Both the position numbers and the translations under genes were made by a program. From contig NZ_FOAA01000012.1 of the NCBI RefSeq assembly GCF_900109495.1, positions 55,849 through 119,848 on the forward strand: DNA of 64,000 nt, given 5' to 3'. Every line of letters starts with the position of its first letter. The first letter of the stretch is position 1. Source of the DNA: Ectothiorhodospira marina. Lineage in GTDB: Bacteria > Pseudomonadota > Gammaproteobacteria > Ectothiorhodospirales > Ectothiorhodospiraceae. Positions 42,579 to 52,305 of this stretch are shown one piece after another. The notes beneath the pieces were generated by a model. It did no database searches, was not told the DNA's origin, and saw only the letters and a program-made list of their open reading frames with translations.

Positions 42579-44960
42579 ATGGACAGGCTGGGGCTTCGCA
42601 TCACCTTGGCCATCGCCATTCCGGTCGTGGCCTTTCTCATCATGGCGGGTATCGCCCTGGGGGAACGCGAGCGTCTGGGCCGTGAAATGGCTGCGACCGG
42701 AGAGATGGCCGCGCTGGCCACCGAGGGCAAGGCCCTGGTACATGCCCTGCAGGATGAACGGGCCGGTTCGGTGGGTTATCTCAGTGGCCTGGATAATGAG
42801 TTCTGGTACATCCTGGAGGAGGCCCGCGATGCCACCGATGAATTGATCCAGCCCTTCCGGGAACGATGGCAGGAACTGGCTGGGGCCGACGAAGGCCTTC
42901 CGCCGCATGCCCTGCTGGATCGGCTGGACGAGGATTTGCGCGGCTTGATGCATGTCCGCGAATTGGTCAATCGACAGGCATTGCACCCTCTGGAGGTGCT
43001 GCCGGACTATGACCGTCTGATTCAACGGCTCATCCTGATGGTCTCGCACACCCCTCAGACGCCTGCCGATGCGCGTTTATCGGCACTGTTCAGCGCCTAT
43101 CGACCCTTGTTGCTGCTCAAGGAGCATGCGGCTCGCGAGCGTGCCCTGGGGAATGCCTGGCTGGGGGCATCCCCTCCCGATCGGCGCGTGTTCCATGGGT
43201 TCCTGAGTAGTGTGGCCATTCAGGAGCTACAGCGTCAGCAGTTCATGTCGCTGGCGCCGCCGGACCATCGGGATGCCCTGTTGGCGCTGGAGTCACAGCC
43301 GGCCCATCAGGAGTTGCTGGCCGCCCGCGCGGCCATCATCAACCACGGATCGGCCGGGACGCCGGAACACCTGAACATGATGCGCTGGTATGCGATCACC
43401 CGAGAGCGTGTCGACCAACTGCGGCAGATGGAACGGGATCTGGCCGCTGAGGTTGGCGTTGCTGCCGAACGGGCGGAGCAGGAGGTCCATCGGGAGTTCA
43501 TGTTCCTGCTGGGGATCGCCCTGGTCCTGCTGCTGCTCACCGTGGTGCTCTCGGTGACGATAGCCCGGGGCCTGATCAAACGCCACCGGGAGCGGCTTCA
43601 AGCCCTGGAGCGAATGGCCTATCTGGCGCGTCACGATACCCTCACCGGGTTGCCCAACCGAAGTTATTTCAACGAGTTGCTGGAGGCGTGGCTGGAGACC
43701 GCACGCCCTGGGGGGCACTCTTTGGCCCTTTATCTGATGGATCTGGAAGGGTTTTCGGAGATCAACCGCATCTGGGGTGAGTCCGTGGCGGACCAGGTGC
43801 TGGTGCAGGTCACCGAACGCATGCGCGAAGTACTGCATCCTGATGCCCTGCTGGCGCGCATCTACGGCGACCAATTCAGTGTGGTGATCGGTCCCGCGGG
43901 GTCCGGAACGAAGGTGCCCCTCGATGGGGACGGGGAGGCATGGTTGCCGCGCCTGCTGGCTTGCCTTGATGAACCCTTTCAGGTTGGAAGGCGACGGATC
44001 GAGCTGCGGGGCAACATCGGATGGGTGACCTGCCCGCCCTTTCCACGGCATGCCTCGGAACTGTTGTCCAATGCCGGCTTTGCGGTGGAATATGCCAAGT
44101 CCAGCCCGCGCCGGCGGTACCGCCGCTTCGAATCGAAGATGCTGGAGCAGCACGCGGCCCTGGTGGAGATGGATCGAGACCTGGAAAAGGCCCTGGAGCA
44201 GCATGAGTTTCAGGTGCACTACCAGCCTAAACTCGATCTGGAAACGGGTCGCGTCGTCAGCCTGGAGGCCCTGTTGCGCTGGGATCATCCTCAGCGTGGC
44301 ATGGTGCCACCGGATGAGTTCATCCCCCGGGCCGAGGCCAACGGCACCATCATCGAGATCGGTGATTATGTCCTGCGGGAGGCCTGTCAGCAGGCCCAGA
44401 CATGGCGTCAGAGCCTTGCCCCGGACCTGACCGTGGGTGTCAATCTGGCCACCTTGCAACTCTATCAGGCCGATATCGTGGAACGGGTACGCCAGATCCT
44501 GGCCGAGTCGGGCCTGCCTCCCGAAGCCCTGGAGCTGGAATTGACCGAGACGGGCCTGATGGAAGACATGGACGCCGCCACCGAGGTGTTGCAGCGTCTG
44601 AGGGGCCTGGGCATCAGCCTCTCCGTGGATGACTTTGGTACCGGCTATTCGTCGTTGGCCTATCTGCGTCGCTTCCCCCTGCAGGGATTGAAGCTGGACA
44701 AGCGTTTTGTCAGCGACCTGGAATCCAGTGACGAGGCACGCATGATTGCCACGGCGGTGCTGAGACTGGCCAGGAGTCTGTCCTTGCGCTCCGTGGCAGA
44801 GGGCGTGGAAACCGAAGCCCAGGCCGTCTGGCTGAGGACGCGTGGTTGCCAACTGGGCCAGGGGTACCTGTACGCCCCCGCCATGCCTCCGGATGCGTTT
44901 GTCCTCTGGCTGGAACAGGGAGTGTCCCGGCGGGCAGGGCAAGGGGGTGGCGGTGTCTGA
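42579..44960 (+). CDS. NIT-sensor GGDEF-EAL protein, copy 1
   Basis: 793 aa from the ATG at 42579, selected by GAGGAGGG just upstream. Membrane helix (about 3-28), a periplasmic all-helical NIT-type domain (about 40-300; LVHALQDERAGSVGYLSG is the nitrate/nitrite-sensing signature), second helix (about 307-333), GGDEF (about 345-510) and EAL (about 525-780). The GGDEF loop is Y429-G-D-Q-F433, degenerate and probably not a cyclase. EAL is intact (E563-A-L, D684-D-F-G-T). I infer a c-di-GMP phosphodiesterase responding to an anion such as nitrate or nitrite. It is a tandem paralogue of the next gene. Confidence 0.92.
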   Translation: MDRLGLRITLAIAIPVVAFLIMAGIALGERERLGREMAATGEMAALATEGKALVHALQDERAGSVGYLSGLDNEFWYILEEARDATDELIQPFRERWQELAGADEGLPPHALLDRLDEDLRGLMHVRELVNRQALHPLEVLPDYDRLIQRLILMVSHTPQTPADARLSALFSAYRPLLLLKEHAARERALGNAWLGASPPDRRVFHGFLSSVAIQELQRQQFMSLAPPDHRDALLALESQPAHQELLAARAAIINHGSAGTPEHLNMMRWYAITRERVDQLRQMERDLAAEVGVAAERAEQEVHREFMFLLGIALVLLLLTVVLSVTIARGLIKRHRERLQALERMAYLARHDTLTGLPNRSYFNELLEAWLETARPGGHSLALYLMDLEGFSEINRIWGESVADQVLVQVTERMREVLHPDALLARIYGDQFSVVIGPAGSGTKVPLDGDGEAWLPRLLACLDEPFQVGRRRIELRGNIGWVTCPPFPRHASELLSNAGFAVEYAKSSPRRRYRRFESKMLEQHAALVEMDRDLEKALEQHEFQVHYQPKLDLETGRVVSLEALLRWDHPQRGMVPPDEFIPRAEANGTIIEIGDYVLREACQQAQTWRQSLAPDLTVGVNLATLQLYQADIVERVRQILAESGLPPEALELELTETGLMEDMDAATEVLQRLRGLGISLSVDDFGTGYSSLAYLRRFPLQGLKLDKRFVSDLESSDEARMIATAVLRLARSLSLRSVAEGVETEAQAVWLRTRGCQLGQGYLYAPAMPPDAFVLWLEQGVSRRAGQGGGGV

Positions 44961-47316
44961 TCAGGCCGGAGGATATGGGGAGGGGCTGGGGCCACGTATC
45001 AGCCTGGCCATTGCGATTCCCGTCGTTGCATTCCTCTTGATGGCTGTGTTGGCCCTGGGGGGGCGGCAGGATGAAGCCAGGCACATGGAGCACTCCCTGG
45101 CCACAGCCTCGCTGGCGCGGGAAGCGAAGGTGCTGATCCATGCCCTGCAGGCAGAGCGTGGCAGCTCTGCCGGCTATCTCAGCGGTTTTGATGACAGATT
45201 TCTGACCCTCCTCCAGACCGCCCGGAGCGAAACCGACCAGGCCATGGAGCGCTTTCGCGAACAGATGAGCCGGGTGGACCCGACCGGGTCGAGCCCCATC
45301 GCGGACCTGGCGCGGACTCTCGGCCACGAACTGGATGCATTGGAGACCCATCGTCGACGGGTGGATGGTCATCGTCTGGAGCCCCTGCAGGTTCTGCCAC
45401 CCTACAGCAACGTGATTCGGCACCTGATCCTGGTCGCCTCCCACGTGCCTCAGCGGCAGAGCCCAGCGGAGATGCCCCGGTTGATTCATGCCTATCGCCC
45501 CTTGCTTCTGCTCAAGGAGCACGCCGGCCTGGAGCGGGCCCTGGGCAGTGCCTGGCTTGATTCGGCCCGGCATGATCGCAATGTCTTCTACCGCTATTCG
45601 AGCAATCTGGCCATTCAGGATCAGCAGCGCAGCCACTTTCTGACCCTGGCGCCGGTGGAATATGGCAACACCCTGCTGGAACTGGAATCCCGGGCGGATC
45701 ACCGGGCCCTGATGGAAGCGCGTGCTGCCATCATCAACCACGGCGCCGCGAGTCGGCCTCAACACCTTGATGCCGTGGAATGGTTCCGCATCACCAGCGC
45801 CCGCGTGGATGCCCTTCGGGATATGGAGCTACGCCTGTCGGAGCAGATCATGGAGACCGCCCGGATGGCCAGGGAAGAGAGCCGCCAGCGGCTCGCCCTG
45901 TGGACATTCCTCACCTTGCTGCTCATGGCGGTGACCATCGGTCTGTCCCTGTTGGTGGCCAGGGATCTGGTGCAACGCTATCGTCAGCATCAGGAGGCCA
46001 TGGAGCAAACTGCCTATATGGCACGCCATGATCCCTTGACGGGCCTGCCCAACCGCGCCCACTTCCATGAGCAACTGGAGGCGCGATTGGCAAAGGCCCG
46101 TGCCCATCAGTTGCCACTTTGTCTCTATTTGATGGACCTGGCTGGCTTTGCCGAACTGAATCGCATCTGGGGCGATGCGGTGGCGGACCATGTGCTCAAA
46201 CGGGTTGCGCAGCGTCTTTCCGAGTTGGCCGGGCCGGAGGTCCTCACAGCGCGGGTTTACGGTGACCAGTTCGCCCTGGTGGTATTCAAGGATTCCCGTC
46301 TGTCGGATATCAAGGGGTTTGGGTGTGACCTGCTCTCCACCCTGGATGAGCCTTTTCAGGTGGGTGAGCGTCGCATTGAGGTGGCTGCCCATCTGGGTGT
46401 TGTTTCCTGTCCTGCCTATCCGGATCATGCCTCGCAGCTACTGGCCCATGCAGGGTTTGCGGTGGCGCATGCCAAGGCCACCCTGGGTCAGCGCATGTGC
46501 CTGTTCGAGCCCGGGTTGCTGGCACGTCATACCGAGGCGGTGGAACTGGATCAGGATCTGGATCAGGCCCTGGTACAGGGGCAGTTCGAGCTGCACTATC
46601 AGCCCAAGGTGGCGCTGGAGTCCGGTCGTATCGTCAGTTTCGAGGCCTTGCTGCGCTGGCAGCATCCCAGTCGGGGCTGGGTGCCACCCGGGCAGTTCAT
46701 ACCGCGAGCCGAAGCCAGTGGCAGCATCATTGCCATCGGCGACCTGGTGCTGCGCGAGGCCTGCCGCCAGGCCCGGCGATGGCGGGATGCCGGCTGGCCG
46801 GATCTGACCGTGGCAGTGAATCTGTCCACCGTGCAGTTGTATCAGGCCGACCTGATGGCCCGGGTGCAGTGGGCCTTGAGCGAGGCCGGGTTGCCGGCTG
46901 AGGCCCTGGAGCTGGAACTCACCGAGACCGGACTGATGGAGGACATGGATGCCGCTGCCGACATCCTCGAACACCTGCGGGCATTGGGCGTGCGCCTGTC
47001 GGTGGACGATTTCGGTACGGGCTACTCCTCCCTGGCCTACCTGCGGCGTTTCCCCGTGCATGCCCTGAAGCTGGATGCCCGGTTCGTGAAGGACCTGGAA
47101 TCCAGTGACGAGGCTGAAATGATCGCCAACGCAGTGTTGGCCCTGGCTGAAAGCCTCTCCCTGGACTGTGTGGCCGAGGGCGTGGAAACCGAGGCTCAGG
47201 CGGACTGGCTCAGGGCGCGGGGGTGTGGCCAGGCCCAGGGGTATCTCTTCGCCCGCCCCATGCCAGCGGACCAGTGTGAGTCTCTGCTGGCCCATGAGTA
47301 TGTGACCCGTTCCTGA
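44953..47316 (+). CDS. NIT-sensor GGDEF-EAL protein, copy 2
   Basis: 787 aa from a GTG that overlaps the previous stop by 8 bases; AAGGGGG lies upstream. Same domain order as copy 1: helix, NIT (LIHALQAERGSSAGYLSG), helix, GGDEF, EAL. The GGDEF loop again is Y436-G-D-Q-F440, and EAL is intact (E564, D685-D-F-G-T). The two proteins are alike over their whole length, so a tandem duplication happened after the GGDEF had degenerated. Translational coupling suggests equal production, perhaps hetero-dimers. Confidence 0.92.
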   Translation: MSDQAGGYGEGLGPRISLAIAIPVVAFLLMAVLALGGRQDEARHMEHSLATASLAREAKVLIHALQAERGSSAGYLSGFDDRFLTLLQTARSETDQAMERFREQMSRVDPTGSSPIADLARTLGHELDALETHRRRVDGHRLEPLQVLPPYSNVIRHLILVASHVPQRQSPAEMPRLIHAYRPLLLLKEHAGLERALGSAWLDSARHDRNVFYRYSSNLAIQDQQRSHFLTLAPVEYGNTLLELESRADHRALMEARAAIINHGAASRPQHLDAVEWFRITSARVDALRDMELRLSEQIMETARMAREESRQRLALWTFLTLLLMAVTIGLSLLVARDLVQRYRQHQEAMEQTAYMARHDPLTGLPNRAHFHEQLEARLAKARAHQLPLCLYLMDLAGFAELNRIWGDAVADHVLKRVAQRLSELAGPEVLTARVYGDQFALVVFKDSRLSDIKGFGCDLLSTLDEPFQVGERRIEVAAHLGVVSCPAYPDHASQLLAHAGFAVAHAKATLGQRMCLFEPGLLARHTEAVELDQDLDQALVQGQFELHYQPKVALESGRIVSFEALLRWQHPSRGWVPPGQFIPRAEASGSIIAIGDLVLREACRQARRWRDAGWPDLTVAVNLSTVQLYQADLMARVQWALSEAGLPAEALELELTETGLMEDMDAAADILEHLRALGVRLSVDDFGTGYSSLAYLRRFPVHALKLDARFVKDLESSDEAEMIANAVLALAESLSLDCVAEGVETEAQADWLRARGCGQAQGYLFARPMPADQCESLLAHEYVTRS

Positions 47317-47393
47317 AGACTGAGTATGATGCCCGGTAGAGCCCACCGCCCTCGTGGGTGTCCGACATTCTCTCGTCTGTGAAGGAGTCCTTT

Positions 47394-48047
47394 GTGGCTG
47401 ATACTCCCCGGACCGTGGCCCTGGCCATGACCGGCGCATCCGGTGCTCAATATGGGCTGCGTCTGTTGCAGTGTCTGCTGGAGGCAGGTGTGCGGGTCTA
47501 CCTGATGGTATCCCGGCCTGCTCAGGTGGTGCTGAGCATGGAAACGGATCTGTCAGTGCCCGGCAGGCCCCGGGACATGGAGCGCTTCCTGTCTGAACGT
47601 TTCGGGGCCGCTTCGGGGCAGTTGCAGGTCTTTGAGCGGGAACAGTGGACCGCGCCGGTGGCCAGTGGCTCCTCTCCGCCCGATGCCATGGTGGTCTGCC
47701 CCTGCACCACCGCCACCCTGGCGGCGGTGTCAGGAGGCGCCAGTCGCTCCCTGATCGAACGTGCCGCGGACGTGGCCCTGAAGGAGCGTCGCCGTCTGGT
47801 GCTGGTCGTGCGTGAGACCCCTTTCTCCGAGATCCACCTGGAACACATGTTGCGTCTGAGTCGCATGGGGGCTGTGATCCTGCCGGCCAATCCTGCCTTT
47901 TACCATCGGCCTCAGAGTGTGGATGACCTGGTGGATTTCGTTGTTTCCCGGGTGCTGGACCATCTGGGGGTGCCCAATGCGCTGATCCGCCGCTGGGGGC
48001 AGGATCCCGACCATGATACGGGCCGCGAGGCCGAGGGGATGGCGTGA
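47394..48047 (+). CDS. ubiX: flavin prenyltransferase UbiX
   Basis: 217 aa from the GTG at 47394 (AAGGAG upstream); an upstream GTG at 47358 is possible. It makes prenylated FMN for UbiD, needed in ubiquinone synthesis. Motifs: ALAMTGASGAQYGLRLL (flavin loop), VVCPCTTATLAAVSGGASRS and LVLVVRETPFSEIHLEHM. The stop overlaps the next ATG (TGATG). UbiX in phototrophs supports quinone pools of cyclic electron flow. Confidence 0.95.
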   Translation: MADTPRTVALAMTGASGAQYGLRLLQCLLEAGVRVYLMVSRPAQVVLSMETDLSVPGRPRDMERFLSERFGAASGQLQVFEREQWTAPVASGSSPPDAMVVCPCTTATLAAVSGGASRSLIERAADVALKERRRLVLVVRETPFSEIHLEHMLRLSRMGAVILPANPAFYHRPQSVDDLVDFVVSRVLDHLGVPNALIRRWGQDPDHDTGREAEGMA

Positions 48048-48628
48048 TGGAATTACCGTTGTTTCCGCTCAATACGGTGCTCTTCCCGGGTGGGGTGTTA
48101 CCGCTGCGGATCTTCGAGACTCGGTACATCGACATGGTGCGCCACTGCATGCGTACCGAGAGCCCCTTCGGTATCTGCCTGATTCGAGAAGGGCCGGAGG
48201 TGGTCGATACGGCTCAGGTACATGCAATGGGGACCTGGGGGCGTATTGTTGACTGGGACCGTCGCGCCGATGGCTTGCTGGGGATCACGGTCATGGGGGA
48301 AACCCGCTTCCGGGTGGAGACCACCTGGGCCCGCAAGGACCGCCTGCTCATGGGGGAGGTGGAAGCCGTGGAGTGGCCACCCGAAGTCGGGTTGCCGGAG
48401 GAATTCCTGCCCCTGTCGAGCCTGCTCCAGCGCCTGGTGGAACAGTTGCCGCCGCCTTATGGGTTGCTGCATGGCCATTATGATCAAGCCGGCTGGGTGG
48501 GCGCCCGTCTGGCGGAGTTGATGCCTCTGGATCTGAAGGAAAAGCAGGCCATGCTGGAGATGGATGATCACCTGGCCCGCCTGTTCCGTCTGCGTGATGC
48601 CATGATGGGGGTGCAACTGCAGCCTTGA
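48047..48628 (+). CDS. LON substrate-binding-domain protein
   Basis: 193 aa consisting of the Lon N-terminal (LAN/PUA-like) domain only: ELPLFPLNTVLFPGGVLPLR and IFETRYIDMVRHCMRTESPF at the N terminus, no ATPase or protease part. Stand-alone proteins of this type are widespread; the function is unclear, perhaps substrate recognition. It overlaps ubiX by one base. Confidence 0.92.
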   Translation: MELPLFPLNTVLFPGGVLPLRIFETRYIDMVRHCMRTESPFGICLIREGPEVVDTAQVHAMGTWGRIVDWDRRADGLLGITVMGETRFRVETTWARKDRLLMGEVEAVEWPPEVGLPEEFLPLSSLLQRLVEQLPPPYGLLHGHYDQAGWVGARLAELMPLDLKEKQAMLEMDDHLARLFRLRDAMMGVQLQP

Positions 48629-48654
48629 GCCTTCGGGCCGGTACGGGCTTTACG

Positions 48655-48683
48655 TTGACAACGGGCCTCAGGGCCTGCATCGT
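48655..48683 (+). promoter_or_regulatory. candidate promoter of the thioredoxin gene
   Basis: Perfect TTGACA (48655-48660), 17-bp spacer, CATCGT (48678-48683). Only the -35 is strong. Confidence 0.4.
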
Positions 48684-48716
48684 GCCCGGCTCGATACCGA
48701 CTCAGGAGGCCTGAAC

Positions 48717-49097
48717 ATGGCCGTCATTGATATTACCCAGGACCGCCTGGAGGCTGCGATCCGTGACAGCGGCACGCTGATCCTGGATTTCTGGGCCCCC
48801 TGGTGTGCCCCATGCCGGGCCTTTGCCCCCATCTTCGAGGAGGCCTCCGAGCAGTTCCCCGATGTGGTGTTCGGCAAGGTGAACACCGAAGAGGAGCAGC
48901 AGCTGGCAGCCCTGTTCCAGATCCGTTCCATTCCCACCCTGATGATATTTCGCGAACAGATCATCGTCTTCAACCAGCCGGGCATGCTCTCGGCCAGTCA
49001 GCTCAATGAGGTATTGGAGAAGGTGGCCGCGCTGGACATGGACGAGGTGCGCAGCAAGCTGGAGACCGGACCGGCGCCGGGTGAAGGGCAGGGCTGA
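48717..49097 (+). CDS. thioredoxin-like protein (CAPC)
   Basis: 126 aa. Active site W-C30-A-P-C33, differing from the CGPC of classical thioredoxin by Ala; cis-Pro motif RSIPTLM follows at the usual place. A C-terminal extension of about 20 residues is helical and charged. No signal peptide, so cytoplasmic. AGGAGGCC precedes the ATG. It is convergent with the TauE gene with no spacer. Confidence 0.93.
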   Translation: MAVIDITQDRLEAAIRDSGTLILDFWAPWCAPCRAFAPIFEEASEQFPDVVFGKVNTEEEQQLAALFQIRSIPTLMIFREQIIVFNQPGMLSASQLNEVLEKVAALDMDEVRSKLETGPAPGEGQG

Positions 49098-49892
49098 TCA
49101 GCCCCCGGCCCAGATCATCCTCACGCCGAGCCCTATCAGCAACAGGGCGAACACCCGCCGCACGAGTTTCACCGGTAGGTGGTGGGTGAGCCAGGCGCCG
49201 ATGCGGGCGGTAAAGAAGGCCGCCACGGCGATGCCGGCAAAGGCCGGCCAGTGCACGTAACCACTGCTGAGAGCGGGCAGGGCAGCGTGATCCCAGCCGT
49301 GGATCATGAAGCCGGCGGTGCCAGCCAGGGCGATGGGCAGACCGGTGGCCGCCGCGGTGGCGATGGCCTGCCGCAGGTGCATGTTGAACCACACCATGAA
49401 GGGCACCATGAGGGTGCCGCCGCCAATACCCAATAGGGCCGAGATGCCACCGATCATCCCGCCGCCGATGCTGAGGATCGAGGGCCCGGGCAACTGGCGG
49501 CCCGGTCTTGGTGGCAGGCTCATGAGCAGATAGAGTCCCATCAGGATCTCGAACACCCCGAAGACCTGACGCAGCAAGCCAGCACTCATGAGTTCTGCCA
49601 GGGTGGCCCCGACCAGGGCGCCCAGCATCACGCCGGGTGCCATTTGCCGGATCACCTGCCATTGCACGGCGCCATGGCGGTGATGCGCCAGGGTGGAAGC
49701 GATGGCGGTGGGGATGATGGTGGCCAGGGAGGTGCCGATGGCCAGGTGGGTGATGATGCCGTGATCCACCTGTTGCCGCGTGAACAGCCATACCAGCACG
49801 GGCACGATGATCAGGCCACCGCCCACCCCCAGCAGGCCGGCCACCACGCCGGTGAAGGCGCCCAGCGCCAGGTAGGCGAAAAGATCCCACAT
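49098..49892 (-). CDS. sulfite exporter TauE/SafE-family permease
   Basis: 264 aa with eight hydrophobic segments in two repeats, each opening with GLLGVGGGLIIVP or ALLGIGGGTLMVP, the TauE/SafE signature. These inner-membrane transporters move sulfite, sulfoacetate or similar anions. A sulfur-oxidation role would fit a purple sulfur bacterium, but substrate is not determined. Confidence 0.92.
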   Translation of the reverse strand: MWDLFAYLALGAFTGVVAGLLGVGGGLIIVPVLVWLFTRQQVDHGIITHLAIGTSLATIIPTAIASTLAHHRHGAVQWQVIRQMAPGVMLGALVGATLAELMSAGLLRQVFGVFEILMGLYLLMSLPPRPGRQLPGPSILSIGGGMIGGISALLGIGGGTLMVPFMVWFNMHLRQAIATAAATGLPIALAGTAGFMIHGWDHAALPALSSGYVHWPAFAGIAVAAFFTARIGAWLTHHLPVKLVRRVFALLLIGLGVRMIWAGG

Positions 49893-49943
49893 ATCATGAA
49901 ACTCTCGACCGAATGAAGGTCAGGACCACACTGCAGCCCGACC

Positions 49944-50144
49944 GTGGGAGCGGCCCTTGGCCGCGAATGCCCCTGTCCGGACCGGCACCTCCACACCCCG
50001 CCCCCATGGCTACCCTGTGGGAGCGGCCTTTGGCCGCGAATGACATCCCGAAGCCCCAGTGCCATCCCGGCAAGGCCCACCCCGATACCTGAACGAAGGG
50101 GGCAGATGCCGAGCCAGCCATTCGCGGCCAAGGGCCGCTCCCAC
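49944..50144. repeat. REP-like cluster (two direct, one inverted copy)
   Basis: Copies of a 26-bp palindromic unit GTGGGAGCGGCC-(C/T)TT-GGCCGCG-AATG are at 49944-49969 and 50017-50042, and inverted at 50119-50144. They fill most of the 342-bp gap between the TauE gene and hemL. A related pair is at 53396-53476. Short dispersed repeats of this form are common in Pseudomonas-like genomes. No gene is visible in the gap. Confidence 0.85.
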
Positions 50145-50234
50145 AGGGGGCTGCTGCTCCCTCAGGGGTTGCATCCCCCAGAGGCGTCCCGATGCTAATG
50201 GGTAACACCTCTGGGGGCGGTGATCAGCCCGGAC

Positions 50235-51515
50235 TTAGAGGCTCCGCAGGACCTCGCCGGCTTTGCGGATGGTTTCTTCCAGGTCTTCGGCACTGTGGGC
50301 CGCGGAGAGGAAGCCGGCCTCGAAGGCGGAGGGGGCCAGGTAGACGCCCTTGTCCAGCATGGCATGGAAGAACTTGCCGAAGCGTTCGGTATCGCAGCGG
50401 CCCACCTGCTCGAAGTTGGCCACCTGGGGCTGATCGGTGAAGAACAGGCCGAACATGCCGCCCACACGGTTGGCGGTCATGGGGATGCCGGCCTTCTTCG
50501 CCTCGCCCAAGATGCCGTTGACCAGGGTTTCGGTCTTGGCGCTCAGGTCGTCGTGGAAGCCCGGGGTGGAGAGGATCTCCAGGGTCTTCAGACCGGCTGT
50601 CATGGCGATGGGATTGCCGGAGAGCGTGCCCGCCTGATACACGGGGCCCAGCGGCGACATGAACTCCATCACCTGCCGACGACCGCCAATGGCACCCACT
50701 GGCATGCCGCCACCGATGACCTTGCCCAGGGTGGTCAGGTCCGGCTTGACGTTGTAAAGGGCCTGGGCGCAGCCCAGGGCCACACGGAAGCCGGTCATCA
50801 CTTCGTCGAAGATCAGCAGGGCGCCGTGGTCGTCACAGACGCTGCGCAGGCCTTCCAGGAAGCCGGGGGCCGGCGGCACGCAGTTCATGTTGCCGGCCAC
50901 TGGTTCCACGATGATGCAGGCGATCTCGTTGCCGTACTGGGAGAAGATCTCCCGCACCTGCTCGATGTCGTTGAAGCTCACCGTGAGGGTGTGTTCCGCC
51001 AGGGAGGCGGGCACGCCGGGGGAGTTGGGCACGCCCAGGGTGAGGGCTCCGGAGCCGGCCTTCACCAGAAGTGAGTCGCCGTGACCGTGATAGCAGCCCT
51101 CGAACTTGAGGATCTTGTCGCGCCCCGTGAAGCCGCGCGCCAGACGGATGGCGCTCATGGTGGCTTCGGAACCCGAGCTGGTCATGCGCACCATGTCCAT
51201 GGAGGGCACCAGTTCGCAGACCCGGTCGGCCATTTCCGTCTCGATAGCGGTGGGGGCACCGAAGGACAGTCCGTTGAGGGCTGCTTCGCGTACGGCGGCG
51301 ATCACTTCCGGATGGGCGTGGCCGACGATCATCGGCCCCCAGGAACCGACGTAGTCAATGTAGCGATTGCCATCGGCGTCATACATGTACGCGCCCTGGG
51401 CACGCTCGAAGAAGACGGGGTCACCGCCAACGCCCTTGAAGGCGCGGACCGGCGAGTTGACGCCACCGGGAATGTGCTGTTGGGCTGCCTGGAAGAGATC
51501 GTGGGATTTTGTCAT
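50235..51515 (-). CDS. hemL: glutamate-1-semialdehyde 2,1-aminomutase
   Basis: 426 aa from the ATG at 51515 ([20 protein letters not shown]). The PLP lysine is K265 in [15 protein letters not shown], at the same number as in E. coli, and FDEVMTGFR precedes it. It converts GSA from HemA to 5-aminolevulinate, the precursor of heme and bacteriochlorophyll. hemL is followed by a REP cluster and preceded by thiE, 136 bases upstream on the same strand. Confidence 0.98.
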   Translation of the reverse strand: MTKSHDLFQAAQQHIPGGVNSPVRAFKGVGGDPVFFERAQGAYMYDADGNRYIDYVGSWGPMIVGHAHPEVIAAVREAALNGLSFGAPTAIETEMADRVCELVPSMDMVRMTSSGSEATMSAIRLARGFTGRDKILKFEGCYHGHGDSLLVKAGSGALTLGVPNSPGVPASLAEHTLTVSFNDIEQVREIFSQYGNEIACIIVEPVAGNMNCVPPAPGFLEGLRSVCDDHGALLIFDEVMTGFRVALGCAQALYNVKPDLTTLGKVIGGGMPVGAIGGRRQVMEFMSPLGPVYQAGTLSGNPIAMTAGLKTLEILSTPGFHDDLSAKTETLVNGILGEAKKAGIPMTANRVGGMFGLFFTDQPQVANFEQVGRCDTERFGKFFHAMLDKGVYLAPSAFEAGFLSAAHSAEDLEETIRKAGEVLRSL

Positions 51516-51651
51516 GGGGTGATCTTTCGCTTGTTGGGCTTCGTGAAAGTGACTGGGCAAAACCTTGAGGGGGGACAAGATACTCGATATGGATGCCCCT
51601 GCAAAACCGGGGTCAAGCCTTCTGCCCCCGGCGTCGGGTTCGATGGTCGGA

Positions 51652-52305
51652 TCAGGTGCAACCTGCCGTTCCCGCCGTGGCGGCGATCTGCGCCGCGCGG
51701 GCCCGCACGTCGGGGGCCTCCCACACCCCCTGGATCACCGCCGCCATGTGGGCCCCGGCCTGGAAGACCTGGCCGGCATTCCCGGCGGTGATGCCACCGA
51801 TGGCCGCTAAAGGGAGAGCCAGTTCGGATCGGGCCCGGGTGAGCAGCGACAGCGGCGCGTGGACGGCCCGGGGCTTGGTGGAGGAGGGGAACACCGAGCC
51901 GAAGGCCACGTAGTCAGCGCCTTGTGCCTGAGCCTCCCGGGCCAGGTTCAGCCGGTTATAGCAGGAGACGCCGATGATGGCATGGGCTCCCAGGCGCTCT
52001 CGGGCCTGTTGCAGGGGACTGTCCTCCATGCCCACGTGAACGCCATGGGCGCCGCAGGCCCGGGCCAGCTCCACATCGTCGTTGATGATGAGCAGTGCGC
52101 CGTGCTTCTGGCACAGTGCCATCAGTGCCCGGGCTTCCGCCAGGCGGCGCGGGTGATCCGTGGTCTTGTCCCGGTATTGGACCAAACGGGCGCCACCGGC
52201 CAGCGCCTGATCCACCTTGGGTTCAAGTTGTGCCCCCAGGTTGTCGGGAGTGATGACGTACAGGCCCGTGAGGCCTGGGTGGGGCATGTTGGCGTCAGTC
52301 GGCAT
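51652..52305 (-). CDS. thiE: thiamine-phosphate synthase
   Basis: 217 aa from the ATG at 52305, which overlaps the thiD end; a GTG (52323) and another ATG (52287) are alternatives. A TIM barrel joins HMP-PP and thiazole phosphate. Motifs: [32 protein letters not shown] and [12 protein letters not shown] are intact. Coupled to thiD upstream. Confidence 0.96.
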   Translation of the reverse strand: MPTDANMPHPGLTGLYVITPDNLGAQLEPKVDQALAGGARLVQYRDKTTDHPRRLAEARALMALCQKHGALLIINDDVELARACGAHGVHVGMEDSPLQQARERLGAHAIIGVSCYNRLNLAREAQAQGADYVAFGSVFPSSTKPRAVHAPLSLLTRARSELALPLAAIGGITAGNAGQVFQAGAHMAAVIQGVWEAPDVRARAAQIAATAGTAGCT

